NCBI GenBank assembly: GCA_005773755.1
Contig: SXHE01000760.1
Span: 1-9,330, forward strand
Source: Planctomycetia bacterium
GTDB taxonomy: Bacteria > Planctomycetota > Planctomycetia > Gemmatales > Gemmataceae
Direction of reading: 5' to 3'
Length of the DNA: 9,330 nucleotides
Positions 1-7,332 of the stretch are shown here, piece after piece (position 1 is the first letter of the stretch; the number at the start of each line of letters is the position of its first letter). The notes under the pieces were generated by a model that worked only from the letters and a program-made list of their open reading frames with translations, did not search any database and was not told where the DNA came from. The translations under genes and the position numbers were made by a program.

Positions 1-46
1 CCTCAACTGGGACATCGACCGCGCCGTTAAGCTCATTACCGGCTGA
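1..46 (+). CDS. Possible 3' end of a gene, partial
   Basis: Reading from base 2 on the plus strand gives LNWDIDRAVKLITG and then a TGA stop at 44-46. Twelve of the fourteen sense codons end in G or C, which is typical of coding DNA in a GC-rich genome, whereas the reading starting at base 1 hits TAA after nine codons. The rest of the gene lies outside the window. Fourteen residues are too few to name a family and I do not recognise them. If real, this gene converges with the TIGR02996 gene that ends at 203. It could equally be chance. Confidence 0.3.
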   Translation, partial: LNWDIDRAVKLITG

Positions 47-202
47 TGCCTACGACTTTGCAATCGGCCTATCCTCGACGGGCGGGCCGAAGCGTTCAGC
101 GAACCGGTTCCTTGTTCGCGCGCTCATGGTGCCAAGCTCGTACTTGACCCGAGTGATGCTCGTAAGGTGTTTGGCGTTTAAGAGGACACACGCGAGTGCC
201 TC

Positions 203-1063
203 TTACAGGGAAATGCTCGCGTTCCCGAATGAGGTGAATCGTGCCGCTAGCGGTGATGAAACAATCTGCGTGATCGCATCGAGATAGGCTTCAGGAGACG
301 GTTTTTTTGACCTTCGCGCGCAGACTCGCCGCTCAAGGTCGAACAGGTCGATCTCATGCAAGTTCTTCGCGGACTTTGCTAGGTGGATCGCGACCACATC
401 GTCAATCGGAATACACGCCAAACCAACGTCGAACCTGCGTAGGCCGCTCAGGAACGGACTGTTCGCGAAGGTAACTAGCTGACCCGGTTCAACCAACAGG
501 CCACGCGGCCAGAATACGTTCATGCGTTGAAGCCAGGGTTGATTCCCGAGCGCGTCTAGAAGCTCGCTCGTAGCGTTACCGGGCAAGCGCAGCACGAGTT
601 CGTGGAACTTATCGAACGGAGCGTACGAGGGAAGATCGAGTTGTTCGGGCGGGCCGCACAAGTTCCGATCACGCACCGGCCCGATGGGAAGGTCCAATTC
701 GATGTCTATGTACACCGCGTCAATGATGCCGTGGTGGTAGTCCAGCAGGTTCGACTTCAGATCGCGCATCGGTCTCAACGCACGTGACTTTAGAAGGTCG
801 CGGATGCGAGCGACCAGTTCCGTGCGGCGGGCTTTCTTTTCCCGGCCTTGCATGGCCTCCGCTTCGAACTCGCACATCACGCGGATCAGCTCCGCGTGCT
901 CAGGTTGGTCGTGCTCGTCTTGCCAGTCGGCGTAAACGAGTGCCGGTAAAGTGTCTTGCCGATCAGCGACACGAACCGCATCAAGCAGCGCATCGCGCTC
1001 CGGGTACAGCGCCGGAATCGGTGTCACAAACCGCTTATCGGTCGGTTGTCGTGGCATTGTCAT
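203..1063 (-). CDS. TIGR02996 domain-containing protein with degenerate LRR-like C-terminal part
   Basis: A 286-residue protein of unknown function. Residues about 22-75 match the TIGR02996 repeat-companion domain, recognisable from LVYADWQDEHDQPEHAELIR (residues 42-61); this domain is common in Gemmata-like planctomycetes and its role is unknown. The rest (about 140-250) contains leucine-spaced segments such as LLDALGNQPWLQRMNV and LSGLRRFDVGL that look like worn leucine-rich repeats, the usual partner of this domain. No signal peptide or membrane segment is visible. I chose the ATG at 1063, one base after the permease stop (TGA-g-ATG), which suggests translational coupling; an ATG at 1057 is also possible. 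An upstream in-frame start at 1111 would overlap the permease and is less likely. Hand-counted GC is about 53-57% in sampled lines against about 75% in a sampled permease line, so composition differs from its neighbours. Family call is firm, start less so. Confidence 0.82.
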   Translation of the reverse strand: MTMPRQPTDKRFVTPIPALYPERDALLDAVRVADRQDTLPALVYADWQDEHDQPEHAELIRVMCEFEAEAMQGREKKARRTELVARIRDLLKSRALRPMRDLKSNLLDYHHGIIDAVYIDIELDLPIGPVRDRNLCGPPEQLDLPSYAPFDKFHELVLRLPGNATSELLDALGNQPWLQRMNVFWPRGLLVEPGQLVTFANSPFLSGLRRFDVGLACIPIDDVVAIHLAKSAKNLHEIDLFDLERRVCARRSKKPSPEAYLDAITQIVSSPLAARFTSFGNASISL

Positions 1064-1064
1064 C

Positions 1065-2021
1065 TCACGGTTCAATTCCTGGGGAGGAGAACTTAGCTCT
1101 CTCGGGTACATACTTCCACACGAGGGCGAGCAGGATCAGCCCGCCGCCGGCGAGCATCCACACGTTCGGCGTGTCCTTCTCCGGCGTAATCATGTACGCC
1201 CAAACCGGGTTCAGCAGCGGTTCGATCAGCGTGATGATCGCGGCCTCTTGCGGGGAGACCGTGCGCAGCCCGCGGGCGAACAGCCAGTATGGGATCGCCA
1301 TCTGCACCGCGCCGAACACCACCAGCACCGCGACCTGCTTCGCGCTCGGTGCGGTCGCCCACGCCGCGAAGGTGCTCCAGCCGTCGTTCAGCAGCACGAA
1401 CAGGCCGAGCGTGACCGCGGTGCCGAGCAGGTTCAGCGCGACCAGCCACGCGGCCGAGTGCGCGCGCAGCGCGCGGAGGAACAGGACAACGATGGCGTAC
1501 ACCACGCCGCTGTCGGCTCCCATGAAGAGGATCAGCACTTGGGCGCGCTGGTCCGCGGGCGGCAGGTCGCGCGGCCAGTTCCCGGCGACGATCACCACCG
1601 CGCCGGCCGCGCCGATAAGTACCGTCTGCCAGCCACGCCGGTCGCCGCGCTCGCCGAGGAACAGCACCGCGAACACGAACACCCATAGCGGGGCGGTGTT
1701 CTGAAGGAAGATCGCGTTCGCCGCCGGGCCGAGGCCGAGCGCCGAAAGGTACAGCCCACTCATCACGGTGAATACGACCACCATGCCGAACATCGCGGGG
1801 CGGAACTTCATTTCCGCGCGGCGCACCAGCGCGAGCATCACCAGCCCGCCGAACAGCCCGCGATAGAACGCGATTTGCAGCGGCGTGAGCGCGGGCGAGT
1901 CCAGCCCGACGCCGAGCGGGTCGCGCAATAAACGCATGAACACACTGCCGAGGCTCCACAGCACCGCGGCAAGAACGAGGCACAAGCGGGCCGAGGTCAG
2001 AGACGCGGGCGCGGACGACAT
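1065..2021 (-). CDS. EamA-family (DMT superfamily) permease
   Basis: A 318-residue inner-membrane protein with about ten hydrophobic helices (roughly residues 12-30, 47-66, 76-95, 104-123, 132-148, 163-182, 190-210, 228-247, 255-277, 286-303). The two-repeat EamA pattern is clear: the first half ends with PLWVFVFAVLFLGER (111-125), and the second half has the matching segment ITLIEPLLNPVWAYM (263-277). Family members export or exchange small metabolites; the substrate cannot be predicted from sequence. The ATG at 2021 follows TAAGG and precedes MSSAPASLTS; a GTG nine bases upstream (2030) is an alternative adding three residues. It lies 91 bp downstream of the kinase stop and one base before the TIGR02996 start, so it probably sits in the middle of a three-gene transcript. 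No link between transport and the kinase can be shown. Confidence 0.9.
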   Translation of the reverse strand: MSSAPASLTSARLCLVLAAVLWSLGSVFMRLLRDPLGVGLDSPALTPLQIAFYRGLFGGLVMLALVRRAEMKFRPAMFGMVVVFTVMSGLYLSALGLGPAANAIFLQNTAPLWVFVFAVLFLGERGDRRGWQTVLIGAAGAVVIVAGNWPRDLPPADQRAQVLILFMGADSGVVYAIVVLFLRALRAHSAAWLVALNLLGTAVTLGLFVLLNDGWSTFAAWATAPSAKQVAVLVVFGAVQMAIPYWLFARGLRTVSPQEAAIITLIEPLLNPVWAYMITPEKDTPNVWMLAGGGLILLALVWKYVPERAKFSSPGIEP

Positions 2022-2112
2022 CCTTACCACCGAATACGAATGCGGGGCGCGGCATCAATGAGTGTAGCGAGGCGCGCCGCGATCACACTCCAATACGCGT
2101 CCGGGGCGGGAA

Positions 2113-3357
2113 CTACTGACAGGATTCGGGCGGAAGTGCGTTCGGCGCGGGCGCAGGGTCGGGCACGGCCGCAGTTGGTGCAGGCGTGGAGGTCGGGGCC
2201 GCGGCACGCGGGCGCGCGAGCTGGCTTGAGAGCAGCGCGAACAACACCGCACTCGTGCCGACCACCCAGGGCCACCGCCCGGAACGCGGCGGCGGTTCGG
2301 GCTTGGTCGGGGCGGCCCCCGGCGCGCGCAGGTCGCCGAAACCGACCGAGCCGGTGCCGGTCGTCGGGGGCAACGGGGGCGAACTCGGGAGCAGCGGCGC
2401 ACGGTGGTCGGTTCGGGTCGGGGTGTCCGAACCCGAGCCGCTGTCGCTCGCATCTTCGGCCCGCGCGAACACCGGGAGCGGGGTCGCCAGCTTCGTAGCC
2501 GCGAGTGCGTTCGCCAGGTGCCGGGCCTTCTGCACCCGCGCCCGCGGGTCGCAGGCCAGCGTCGCCTCGACCAGATCGGCCAGCACCGCGGGCACGGTCG
2601 GGTTCGCGTCGCGGATCGGCCGGAACGCGCCGGCCGACTTCTCGCGCACGATCTCGTCGTGTGTCGCGCCGGGGAACGGCACCTCGCCCGTTAGCAGGTG
2701 GTACAGCGTCGCGCCGAGCGCGAACAGGTCACTCCGCCCGTCCACGAGGTTTGCGTTCACCGCCTGCTCGTAGGGCATGTAGTACGACGTGCCCACGCCC
2801 TGGTGGATCGCGGTGAGCTGCGCGTCGTCGTTGAGTCGCTTCGCGAGGCCCAAGTCGGCGAGCTTCGCCGCGCCGTCGGGGTGCAGCAAGATGTTGTCGG
2901 GCTTCACGTCGCGGTGGACGTACTGGCGCTCGTGGAGGAAGTCGAGCGCGCCGGCGATGTCGAGGCCGATGCGGACGACCATGCCGACGGGCAGCCGGCC
3001 GAGTCGGGCCAGAGCGCCGTGCGCGGTCGGGCCGTCGATGAACTCCAGAACGAGGTAGTGCTTGTTCACGTCGGCGTCGAAGCCCGAGACGTAGCCCTGC
3101 ACAATGTTGCCGTGTTCGAGGACGCGGCTGAGCCGGGCCTCGCGGTAGAACCGGCCGACGAATTCCGGTTGACCCGACAGGTGATCGGCGAGCAGCTTGA
3201 CCGCGACCGGGCAACCACTGGGCACGTCGTAGCTCAGGTATACCGCGCTCATCCCTCCTTCACCGATTTTGCGGAGCAACCGATACCCGGCGACGGCGCG
3301 CGGCTCCCGGCCGGTGTCGTCACCGGTCGGGCCGTCGTTGTGGTCGCGCTCCGGCAT
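2113..3357 (-). CDS. PknB-like transmembrane serine/threonine protein kinase
   Basis: A 414-residue Hanks-type kinase. Visible motifs: glycine loop IGEGGMSAVY (31-40), ATP-anchoring Lys54 in VAVK, helix-C Glu73, catalytic loop HRDVKPDN (148-155, Asp150 and Asn155), and DLG (168-170) in place of DFG, common in bacterial kinases. All residues needed for phosphotransfer are present, so it should be active. The APE motif of the activation segment is changed to PYE (YMPYEQ, 193-198). After the kinase domain comes a Ser/Pro-rich linker (about 295-360), one membrane helix (about 362-381, WPWVVGTSAVLFALLSSQLA), and a 33-residue Pro/Ala-rich tail with no recognisable sensor domain. The start at 3357 is set by a GGAGG seven bases upstream; earlier in-frame starts lack one. 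Substrates are unknown. Confidence 0.93.
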   Translation of the reverse strand: MPERDHNDGPTGDDTGREPRAVAGYRLLRKIGEGGMSAVYLSYDVPSGCPVAVKLLADHLSGQPEFVGRFYREARLSRVLEHGNIVQGYVSGFDADVNKHYLVLEFIDGPTAHGALARLGRLPVGMVVRIGLDIAGALDFLHERQYVHRDVKPDNILLHPDGAAKLADLGLAKRLNDDAQLTAIHQGVGTSYYMPYEQAVNANLVDGRSDLFALGATLYHLLTGEVPFPGATHDEIVREKSAGAFRPIRDANPTVPAVLADLVEATLACDPRARVQKARHLANALAATKLATPLPVFARAEDASDSGSGSDTPTRTDHRAPLLPSSPPLPPTTGTGSVGFGDLRAPGAAPTKPEPPPRSGRWPWVVGTSAVLFALLSSQLARPRAAAPTSTPAPTAAVPDPAPAPNALPPESCQ

Positions 3358-3364
3358 CGGAGTA

Positions 3365-3369
3365 CCTCC
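3365..3369 (-). promoter_or_regulatory. Shine-Dalgarno site of the kinase gene
   Basis: GGAGG on the minus strand with a seven-base spacer to the ATG at 3357. It decides the start, giving a protein beginning MPERDHND and excluding 28 extra residues encoded further upstream in the same frame. Confidence 0.75.
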
Positions 3370-3457
3370 ATCGTGTCGGTACGGAAGTTGCTTCTGCACT
3401 TCGGTCGGTGTTGCGCGGTCACGAGTCTGCGCGTCGAACAAACCCCACCCACAACGA

Positions 3458-3486
3458 TTAATACCGCGAGCGGCTCACGCGGCCAA
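3458..3486 (-). promoter_or_regulatory. Candidate sigma-70-type promoter of the kinase gene
   Basis: On the minus strand TTGGCC (3486-3481) is separated by exactly 17 bases from TATTAA (3463-3458). Each hexamer matches the E. coli consensus at four of six positions, and the AT-rich -10 stands out in GC-rich surroundings. Transcription would start near 3450, leaving a leader of about 93 nt before the ATG. Planctomycete promoter consensus is poorly known to me, so this rests on consensus matching alone. Confidence 0.4.
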
Positions 3487-3522
3487 TGTCCGCAGCGAGA
3501 AACGTCAGCGGTCGTTACCCGC

Positions 3523-3552
3523 ACCAACGGATTTGTGGGCGGTTCCGTTGGT
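3523..3552 (-). repeat. 9-bp perfect inverted repeat (hairpin) in the 352-bp gap before the kinase gene
   Basis: ACCAACGGA (3523-3531) and TCCGTTGGT (3544-3552) are exact reverse complements separated by 12 bases. The site lies about 160 bp beyond the GH10-like stop and about 35 bp upstream of the candidate kinase -35. It could be a terminator-like hairpin for the GH10-like transcript (but there is no T-tract on the minus strand) or a binding site for a dimeric regulator of the kinase operon. Apart from this and the candidate promoter, I see no gene in 3358-3709; the short readings there lack family signals and a ribosome-binding site. Confidence 0.5.
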
Positions 3553-3709
3553 CGCGTATCTCGATACTGGTGCCGTGGGTCGGTTTCCGTCGCGCGAGTA
3601 TTGTGCGTGCTTCGCGGGCCACCCCCACCGCGCGCCGCGCGCGGCTGTTGGGTGTTCGTGTGCGGTCGCACTATCTTGACGATTTTTCGCGCGAAAGTGA
3701 ACGAAGAAC

Positions 3710-5218
3710 TTAGCGTTGTGTTTCGAGATGTTCCGCACGCAGGGCACGGAGCCGGGCGAGGAGCGGTTTCGCGAGTCCGTCCACTTCGAGCAAGCCGCCG
3801 TGCGGAACCAGGTGCGGTTCGGCGTCGGACCAGTTGTCCCACGTCACGGACCGCACTTGCGGCCAGCACAGCGCGAGTGCGGCCAGCGACGCGCCCCACT
3901 CCGCTTGCCCTTCGGGAGTCGGACCGGCGCGCCACCCGTGCTTCCATACCGACTGCTTGTGGTCGGCCGCGCGCGGGTCCGGGCCGTCGGCGGACGGCAG
4001 GCTAAGTGCGACTTCCAGCGGCAGGCCGAGCATCCCGAACACGTCCAGAATGCGGGCCGTGTCGAGCAGGTCGCGCGGGAAGCTGCCGCGCGGGCACGTG
4101 CCGCTCCGCAACTCCAGCTCCACCGCGGACAGGCGGACACCCGCGCGCACCAGATCGTCGGGGAACGTGATCGGCGAGATCGTTTGATCCTCGCCCACGA
4201 GGTAATCCCCCCACGGCTGCGCGACGCTGAGGATCAGTTCCAAACTCGGATCGACTTGGGCCGCGGCCTCGAACAGCCGGTACGCGAGCCGGAGTCGGTC
4301 GTCGTCCACCAGCCCCATCGAATCCGCCTGATTGAACCCGGCACAGACGATCCAGCGGCGCACGTCGCCCTGAGACCGGCCGACGGCGGTTTCAAGGTAG
4401 TCGCACATGAACGCGGCCAGCGCCGGCAGGTCGGATTCCCACCCGGCGGCCCAGCCGGGCAACATACCGGGGGCGAGGTCGATCACCGGGCCGATGGTGA
4501 CGGGCAACCCGGCCCCGACGGCGGCGGCGACCGCGGCGTCGGCCTCGGCCCAGTCGTACTGCGCCTCGTTCGGCTCCACGTCGCGCCAGCGGAAGCACAC
4601 GCTGGCAGCGTTGAACGCGCTGGTATATTCGCCCACGGCCTGGCCGTGCGGGGCACGCTTGTGTCGGGCCGCGAGCCGCGTGTCGAGCGGGCCGTCGGTG
4701 CTGTGCCGTGTGGCGAACATCTGCTCCACATAATCGCGCGCCAGCCGATCCGCCAAGCCGTGCGCCTGTTCCAACACACGGGTGGCATTGGCGTCTGCTT
4801 CGGCTGGCACGTCGGTAAGTGCCGCGCGCCCGAACGCGCGGGTGGCGTCCGAGAGCGCCCGCTCGAAGTCCGGTCCGGTGCGCAGGCCGATCGATTGCCA
4901 CTCGGCCTTCTGCATCCGCACCTGATTCAACTTGCCGCGGGCCAACTCGACCACCAGCCGGTACGGTTCCGCGCGCTCGCGTAGCGTACTGGTACACACC
5001 ACGACCGTGCCGAACGGCTCGACCGGCCAGGGCACGAGTAGGTAGCCGCTTTCGTTCTGGGTGCGCGTGACGGTCAGCAGGTCGTCCTGAATGCTGAGTT
5101 GGGTGGGAACCGGGGTCTGGTCGTCGTACCCGCGCGTGGTCGCGAGACACGCCTCCGGGAGCGTCGCGGCGGCGGCGCTCGGGAGCGGGTTCGGGAGCAG
5201 AAACGACATCGACCCCAT
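3710..5218 (-). CDS. GH10-like (endo-1,4-beta-xylanase-type) barrel protein, possibly non-catalytic
   Basis: A 502-residue protein. The C-terminal part (about 190-495) resembles a glycoside hydrolase family 10 barrel: FRWRDVEPNEAQYDW (209-223) matches the early-barrel W..iEP..G.ydw segment, and TWDNWSD followed by HLVPHGGLLEVDGLAKPLL (459-488 region) matches the end of GH10 domains. The N-terminal ~190 residues are a separate region with the segment ELARGKLNQVR (91-101), which I recall in similar planctomycete proteins. No signal peptide is evident, unusual for a xylanase. The GH10 acid/base Glu, normally in an NE pair, appears replaced by FN in CAGFNQAD (292-299), while Glu367 in VELEL could align with the nucleophile. 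I chose the ATG at 5218 (MGSMSFLLP); the ATG at 5209 or GTG at 5251 are alternatives, none with a good ribosome-binding site. Function is uncertain. Confidence 0.78.
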   Translation of the reverse strand: MGSMSFLLPNPLPSAAAATLPEACLATTRGYDDQTPVPTQLSIQDDLLTVTRTQNESGYLLVPWPVEPFGTVVVCTSTLRERAEPYRLVVELARGKLNQVRMQKAEWQSIGLRTGPDFERALSDATRAFGRAALTDVPAEADANATRVLEQAHGLADRLARDYVEQMFATRHSTDGPLDTRLAARHKRAPHGQAVGEYTSAFNAASVCFRWRDVEPNEAQYDWAEADAAVAAAVGAGLPVTIGPVIDLAPGMLPGWAAGWESDLPALAAFMCDYLETAVGRSQGDVRRWIVCAGFNQADSMGLVDDDRLRLAYRLFEAAAQVDPSLELILSVAQPWGDYLVGEDQTISPITFPDDLVRAGVRLSAVELELRSGTCPRGSFPRDLLDTARILDVFGMLGLPLEVALSLPSADGPDPRAADHKQSVWKHGWRAGPTPEGQAEWGASLAALALCWPQVRSVTWDNWSDAEPHLVPHGGLLEVDGLAKPLLARLRALRAEHLETQR

Positions 5219-5269
5219 GGACGTACCAGGGCGGGGCACAGCGAGCGACACGGACGGGCAACGAGCCGA

Positions 5270-5291
5270 ACCCGTCCCGATCTCGACGGGT
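5270..5291 (-). repeat. 7-bp hairpin at the likely 5' end of the GH10-like transcript
   Basis: ACCCGTC (5270-5276) and GACGGGT (5285-5291) are perfect complements around an 8-base loop. It lies 52-73 bp upstream of the GH10-like ATG and just inside the transcript predicted from the -10 at 5306-5301. It may stabilise the leader or act as an operator; as a terminator for lpxI it would lack a T-tract. Confidence 0.4.
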
Positions 5292-5300
5292 ATCGAGTTA

Positions 5301-5330
5301 GTTATATCCGCGCGGTCGGTAGGAAGGGAA
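5301..5330 (-). promoter_or_regulatory. Candidate promoter of the GH10-like gene
   Basis: Minus-strand TATAAC (5306-5301) matches the -10 consensus at five of six positions. Eighteen bases upstream TTCCCT (5330-5325) is only a poor -35. The AT-rich -10 is conspicuous in this DNA. The call rests on the -10 alone. Confidence 0.35.
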
Positions 5331-5344
5331 CAGGGATTGCGCTC

Positions 5345-5379
5345 AGAAACAAGTACGGCCCGCAGGTCAGGCCGCGGGC
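5345..5379 (-). terminator. Possible terminator overlapping the lpxI stop codon
   Basis: On the minus strand GCCCGC (5379-5374) and GCGGGC (5363-5358) form a 6-bp GC stem with a 10-base loop containing the lpxI TGA, followed within seven bases by the T-rich run TTGTTT. This resembles a weak intrinsic terminator ending the lpxD-lpxI transcript before the GH10-like gene. The stem is short and the T-run interrupted, and ribosomes would cover it when translating lpxI. Confidence 0.3.
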
Positions 5380-6260
5380 GCGACGAGGCTGGTGATCGTG
5401 ATCCCGTACCTTTCCGCCAGCGCGACGGTCGCCGGCTCGTCGAGGATGATCGTCCGGCCGGCTTCGAGGGCGAGTACCGTGGCCCCGGCCGCGCGCATGG
5501 TCTCGATGGTCTTCGTGCCCACGGTCGGCACGTCGAACCGGCGGTCCTGTTCGGGCTTGGAAATTTTTACTACCACGAACGCCCCGCGCCGACACAGCTC
5601 GCCGGCCCGCAGGATTGCCTGATCGGTGCCCTCGATGGCCTCCACCGCGAGCACGGCCTGATCGCGCACCATCACGCTCTGGCCCACATCCAGTCGGCCC
5701 ATCTCGCGGGCCAAGTGCCACCCGAAGGCGATGTCTTTGGCCTCGGCCGCGGTCGGCTTCCGCTTGGTCAGCACGCCTTCCTTCACGAGCAACTCCGGGC
5801 ACAGGTCCAGGGCCGAGACGCACTCCAGCCCGTAGCGGCGGAACTCACCGATCAGCCCCAGCAGCAGCGAATCGTCGTTGTTCGCGCCGCGCTGGCGCAG
5901 GAACCAGAACCGCACCGCGGCCCAGTCCGGGAGCAGATAGAGCCAGCGCCACGGGCGGAACAGGACGCGCTTCTCGAACTTGCCAGCCATCGTCCAGCGC
6001 CGGCACCCAGCCCTGCGGAACGTCCGTGCGATTGAGCCGAGCGCCATCCGGCGGAGCCAGCGGAACTCGGTACACACCTCGCGCAAGCGCGGGTCGGCCA
6101 TGCCCGCGGCCCCGACGCACACGACCGGGATGCCGCACTCACGGGCCTTCTCCGCGAACAGCACCGGGAACCGGCCCCCGCACGCGAGCAACCCGACCGG
6201 CTCGCGCGGGTCGAACTCCGCCACAGCGCCTTCGCCGAACTGGAGCAGGCCCGGCGTCAT
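5367..6260 (-). CDS. lpxI: LpxI-type UDP-2,3-diacylglucosamine pyrophosphatase (DUF1009 family)
   Basis: A 297-residue cytoplasmic enzyme of lipid A synthesis, cleaving UDP-2,3-diacylglucosamine to lipid X (2,3-diacylglucosamine 1-phosphate) and UMP. LpxI replaces the unrelated LpxH in many bacteria. The two-lobed family pattern is complete: N-terminal GLLACGGRFPVLFAEKAR (23-40), MAGKFEK (91-97), ANNDDSLL (126-133), then in the C-terminal lobe AVEAIEGTD (205-213), KPEQDRRFDVPTVG (235-248) and LEAGRTIILD (265-274). The length is slightly above the roughly 270-280 usual for the family, owing to about 15 extra N-terminal residues. Its ATG overlaps the lpxD stop in an ATGA arrangement, so it is probably translated by coupling; only loose G-runs precede it. 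lpxA, lpxB and lpxC are not in view and must lie elsewhere. Confidence 0.93.
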   Translation of the reverse strand: MTPGLLQFGEGAVAEFDPREPVGLLACGGRFPVLFAEKARECGIPVVCVGAAGMADPRLREVCTEFRWLRRMALGSIARTFRRAGCRRWTMAGKFEKRVLFRPWRWLYLLPDWAAVRFWFLRQRGANNDDSLLLGLIGEFRRYGLECVSALDLCPELLVKEGVLTKRKPTAAEAKDIAFGWHLAREMGRLDVGQSVMVRDQAVLAVEAIEGTDQAILRAGELCRRGAFVVVKISKPEQDRRFDVPTVGTKTIETMRAAGATVLALEAGRTIILDEPATVALAERYGITITSLVAPAA

Positions 6261-7282
6261 CCCGCGGCCCCCAACCCCAGGTGCTTCTTGATCTGCTTCA
6301 CGTCCTCACGGATCTCCGGCAGTTTCGCGAGGCTGATGAGCAGTCGCTTCTGTTGCGGCAGCGGAACGGCCGGCGCGCCGAGCACGTTGCTGTCGGATGG
6401 GATTTCCGATGCGACCCCGGACTTCGCCCCGATCACCACACGCGAGCCGATCGTCACGTGGTCCGCGAGGCCCACCTGCCCGGCCATCACCACGTGGTCG
6501 CCGGTGGTGCAGGAGCCGGCGATCCCGACCTGACCGCACAGGACGTTGTGCTTCCCGATCTGGCAGTTGTGGCCGATCATCACGAGGTTGTCGATCTTCG
6601 TGCCGGCCCCGATCCGCGTCGGGCCGAATGTGCCACGGTCCACCGTCGAGCACGCGCCGATTTCCACGTCGTCTTCGAGTTCCACCCAACCGAGTTGAGG
6701 CACCTTGATGTGCTGCCCCTGGTGATTGCGGTAGCCGAACCCGTCCGCGCCGATCACCGTGCCGGCGTGGACCGTGACGCGGTCGCCAAAAACGCAGTCG
6801 TCGTACACAACCACGCGCGGGTGGATCGTCACCTCGCGGCCGAACTTGCAGAACCGGCCCACCACCGCGCCCGCGCCGATGGTAGAGTTCTCGCCGACCT
6901 GCGAGCCTTCGCCGATGACCGCGAACGGCCCGACCGAAACGCCGGGCGCGACGGTCGCGGTCGGGTGTACGAAGGCCGTGGGGTGGACCGAGCCGGGCGG
7001 TTCCGCTGGCCGGCCGCGCATGTGACGGACGATGTCCGCGAACGCCATCAGTGGGTCGGCCACGCGAATCACTGGTCGCCCGTTCACAGGCACGCTCGCA
7101 TGCACGACCGCGGCCGACGCGCGGCTCGTCTGCCACGCGGCCAGGTTCTTCTCGTTCTCGACGAACGTGATGTCGCCCGGCCCCGCTTCGTTGAGCGTGC
7201 GCGCGTTTGTGATGGCAAGCTCGGGATCGCCGAGAAGCTCGCCCCGCACCCAGTCGGCCAGTTCCCGGACGGTAACGCCCAC
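6257..7282 (-). CDS. lpxD: UDP-3-O-(3-hydroxyacyl)glucosamine N-acyltransferase
   Basis: A 341-residue enzyme that adds the N-linked hydroxyacyl chain from acyl-ACP to UDP-3-O-acylglucosamine, the third step of lipid A synthesis, in the cytoplasm. Residues 1-95 form the LpxD nucleotide-binding head (LNEAGPGDITFVEN, 30-43). Residues 98-300 are a left-handed beta helix of hexapeptide repeats such as PTATVAPGVSVGPFAVIGEG. Residues 305-337 form a C-terminal helix. His238 in MIGHNCQIG corresponds to the catalytic His239 of E. coli LpxD, and the GADGFGYR and STVDRGTFG segments are intact. The start is a GTG at 7282, set by GGAGGGG seven bases upstream; longer readings to 7543 run into low-complexity Arg-rich sequence without family similarity. 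It is followed directly by lpxI. Length fits the family (about 340). Confidence 0.96.
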   Translation of the reverse strand: MGVTVRELADWVRGELLGDPELAITNARTLNEAGPGDITFVENEKNLAAWQTSRASAAVVHASVPVNGRPVIRVADPLMAFADIVRHMRGRPAEPPGSVHPTAFVHPTATVAPGVSVGPFAVIGEGSQVGENSTIGAGAVVGRFCKFGREVTIHPRVVVYDDCVFGDRVTVHAGTVIGADGFGYRNHQGQHIKVPQLGWVELEDDVEIGACSTVDRGTFGPTRIGAGTKIDNLVMIGHNCQIGKHNVLCGQVGIAGSCTTGDHVVMAGQVGLADHVTIGSRVVIGAKSGVASEIPSDSNVLGAPAVPLPQQKRLLISLAKLPEIREDVKQIKKHLGLGAAG

Positions 7283-7289
7283 GGTGGAA

Positions 7290-7296
7290 CCCCTCC
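7290..7296 (-). promoter_or_regulatory. Strong Shine-Dalgarno site for the GTG-initiated lpxD
   Basis: GGAGGGG on the minus strand, inside a longer purine run, with a seven-base spacer to the GTG at 7282. It fixes the start 87 codons inside the longest open reading and may offset the weaker GTG codon. Confidence 0.75.
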
Positions 7297-7332
7297 CCCC
7301 GGGCCGGCGCACGCCGACCACGAAGTTCGCGG

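Noticed and set aside
99..119. 6-bp hairpin GCGAAC/GTTCGC between the partial gene and the TIGR02996 stop
   Set aside because: Short stem without a T-run on either strand; too weak to call a terminator, though it lies in the right place between convergent genes.
2060..2090. GAGTGT/ACACTC inverted repeat between the kinase and the permease
   Set aside because: Only 6 bp with a 19-base loop and no T-run; expected by chance in a GC-rich spacer.
3685..3696. Palindrome TTTCGCGCGAAA just after the GH10-like stop
   Set aside because: It has no loop for a stable hairpin and is flanked by no other signal; it could be a protein site but nothing supports that.
2698..4984. Long plus-strand readings opposite the kinase and GH10-like genes
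   Set aside because: Same shadow effect; the compositions are biased and the real frames on the minus strand carry recognisable motifs and a ribosome-binding site.
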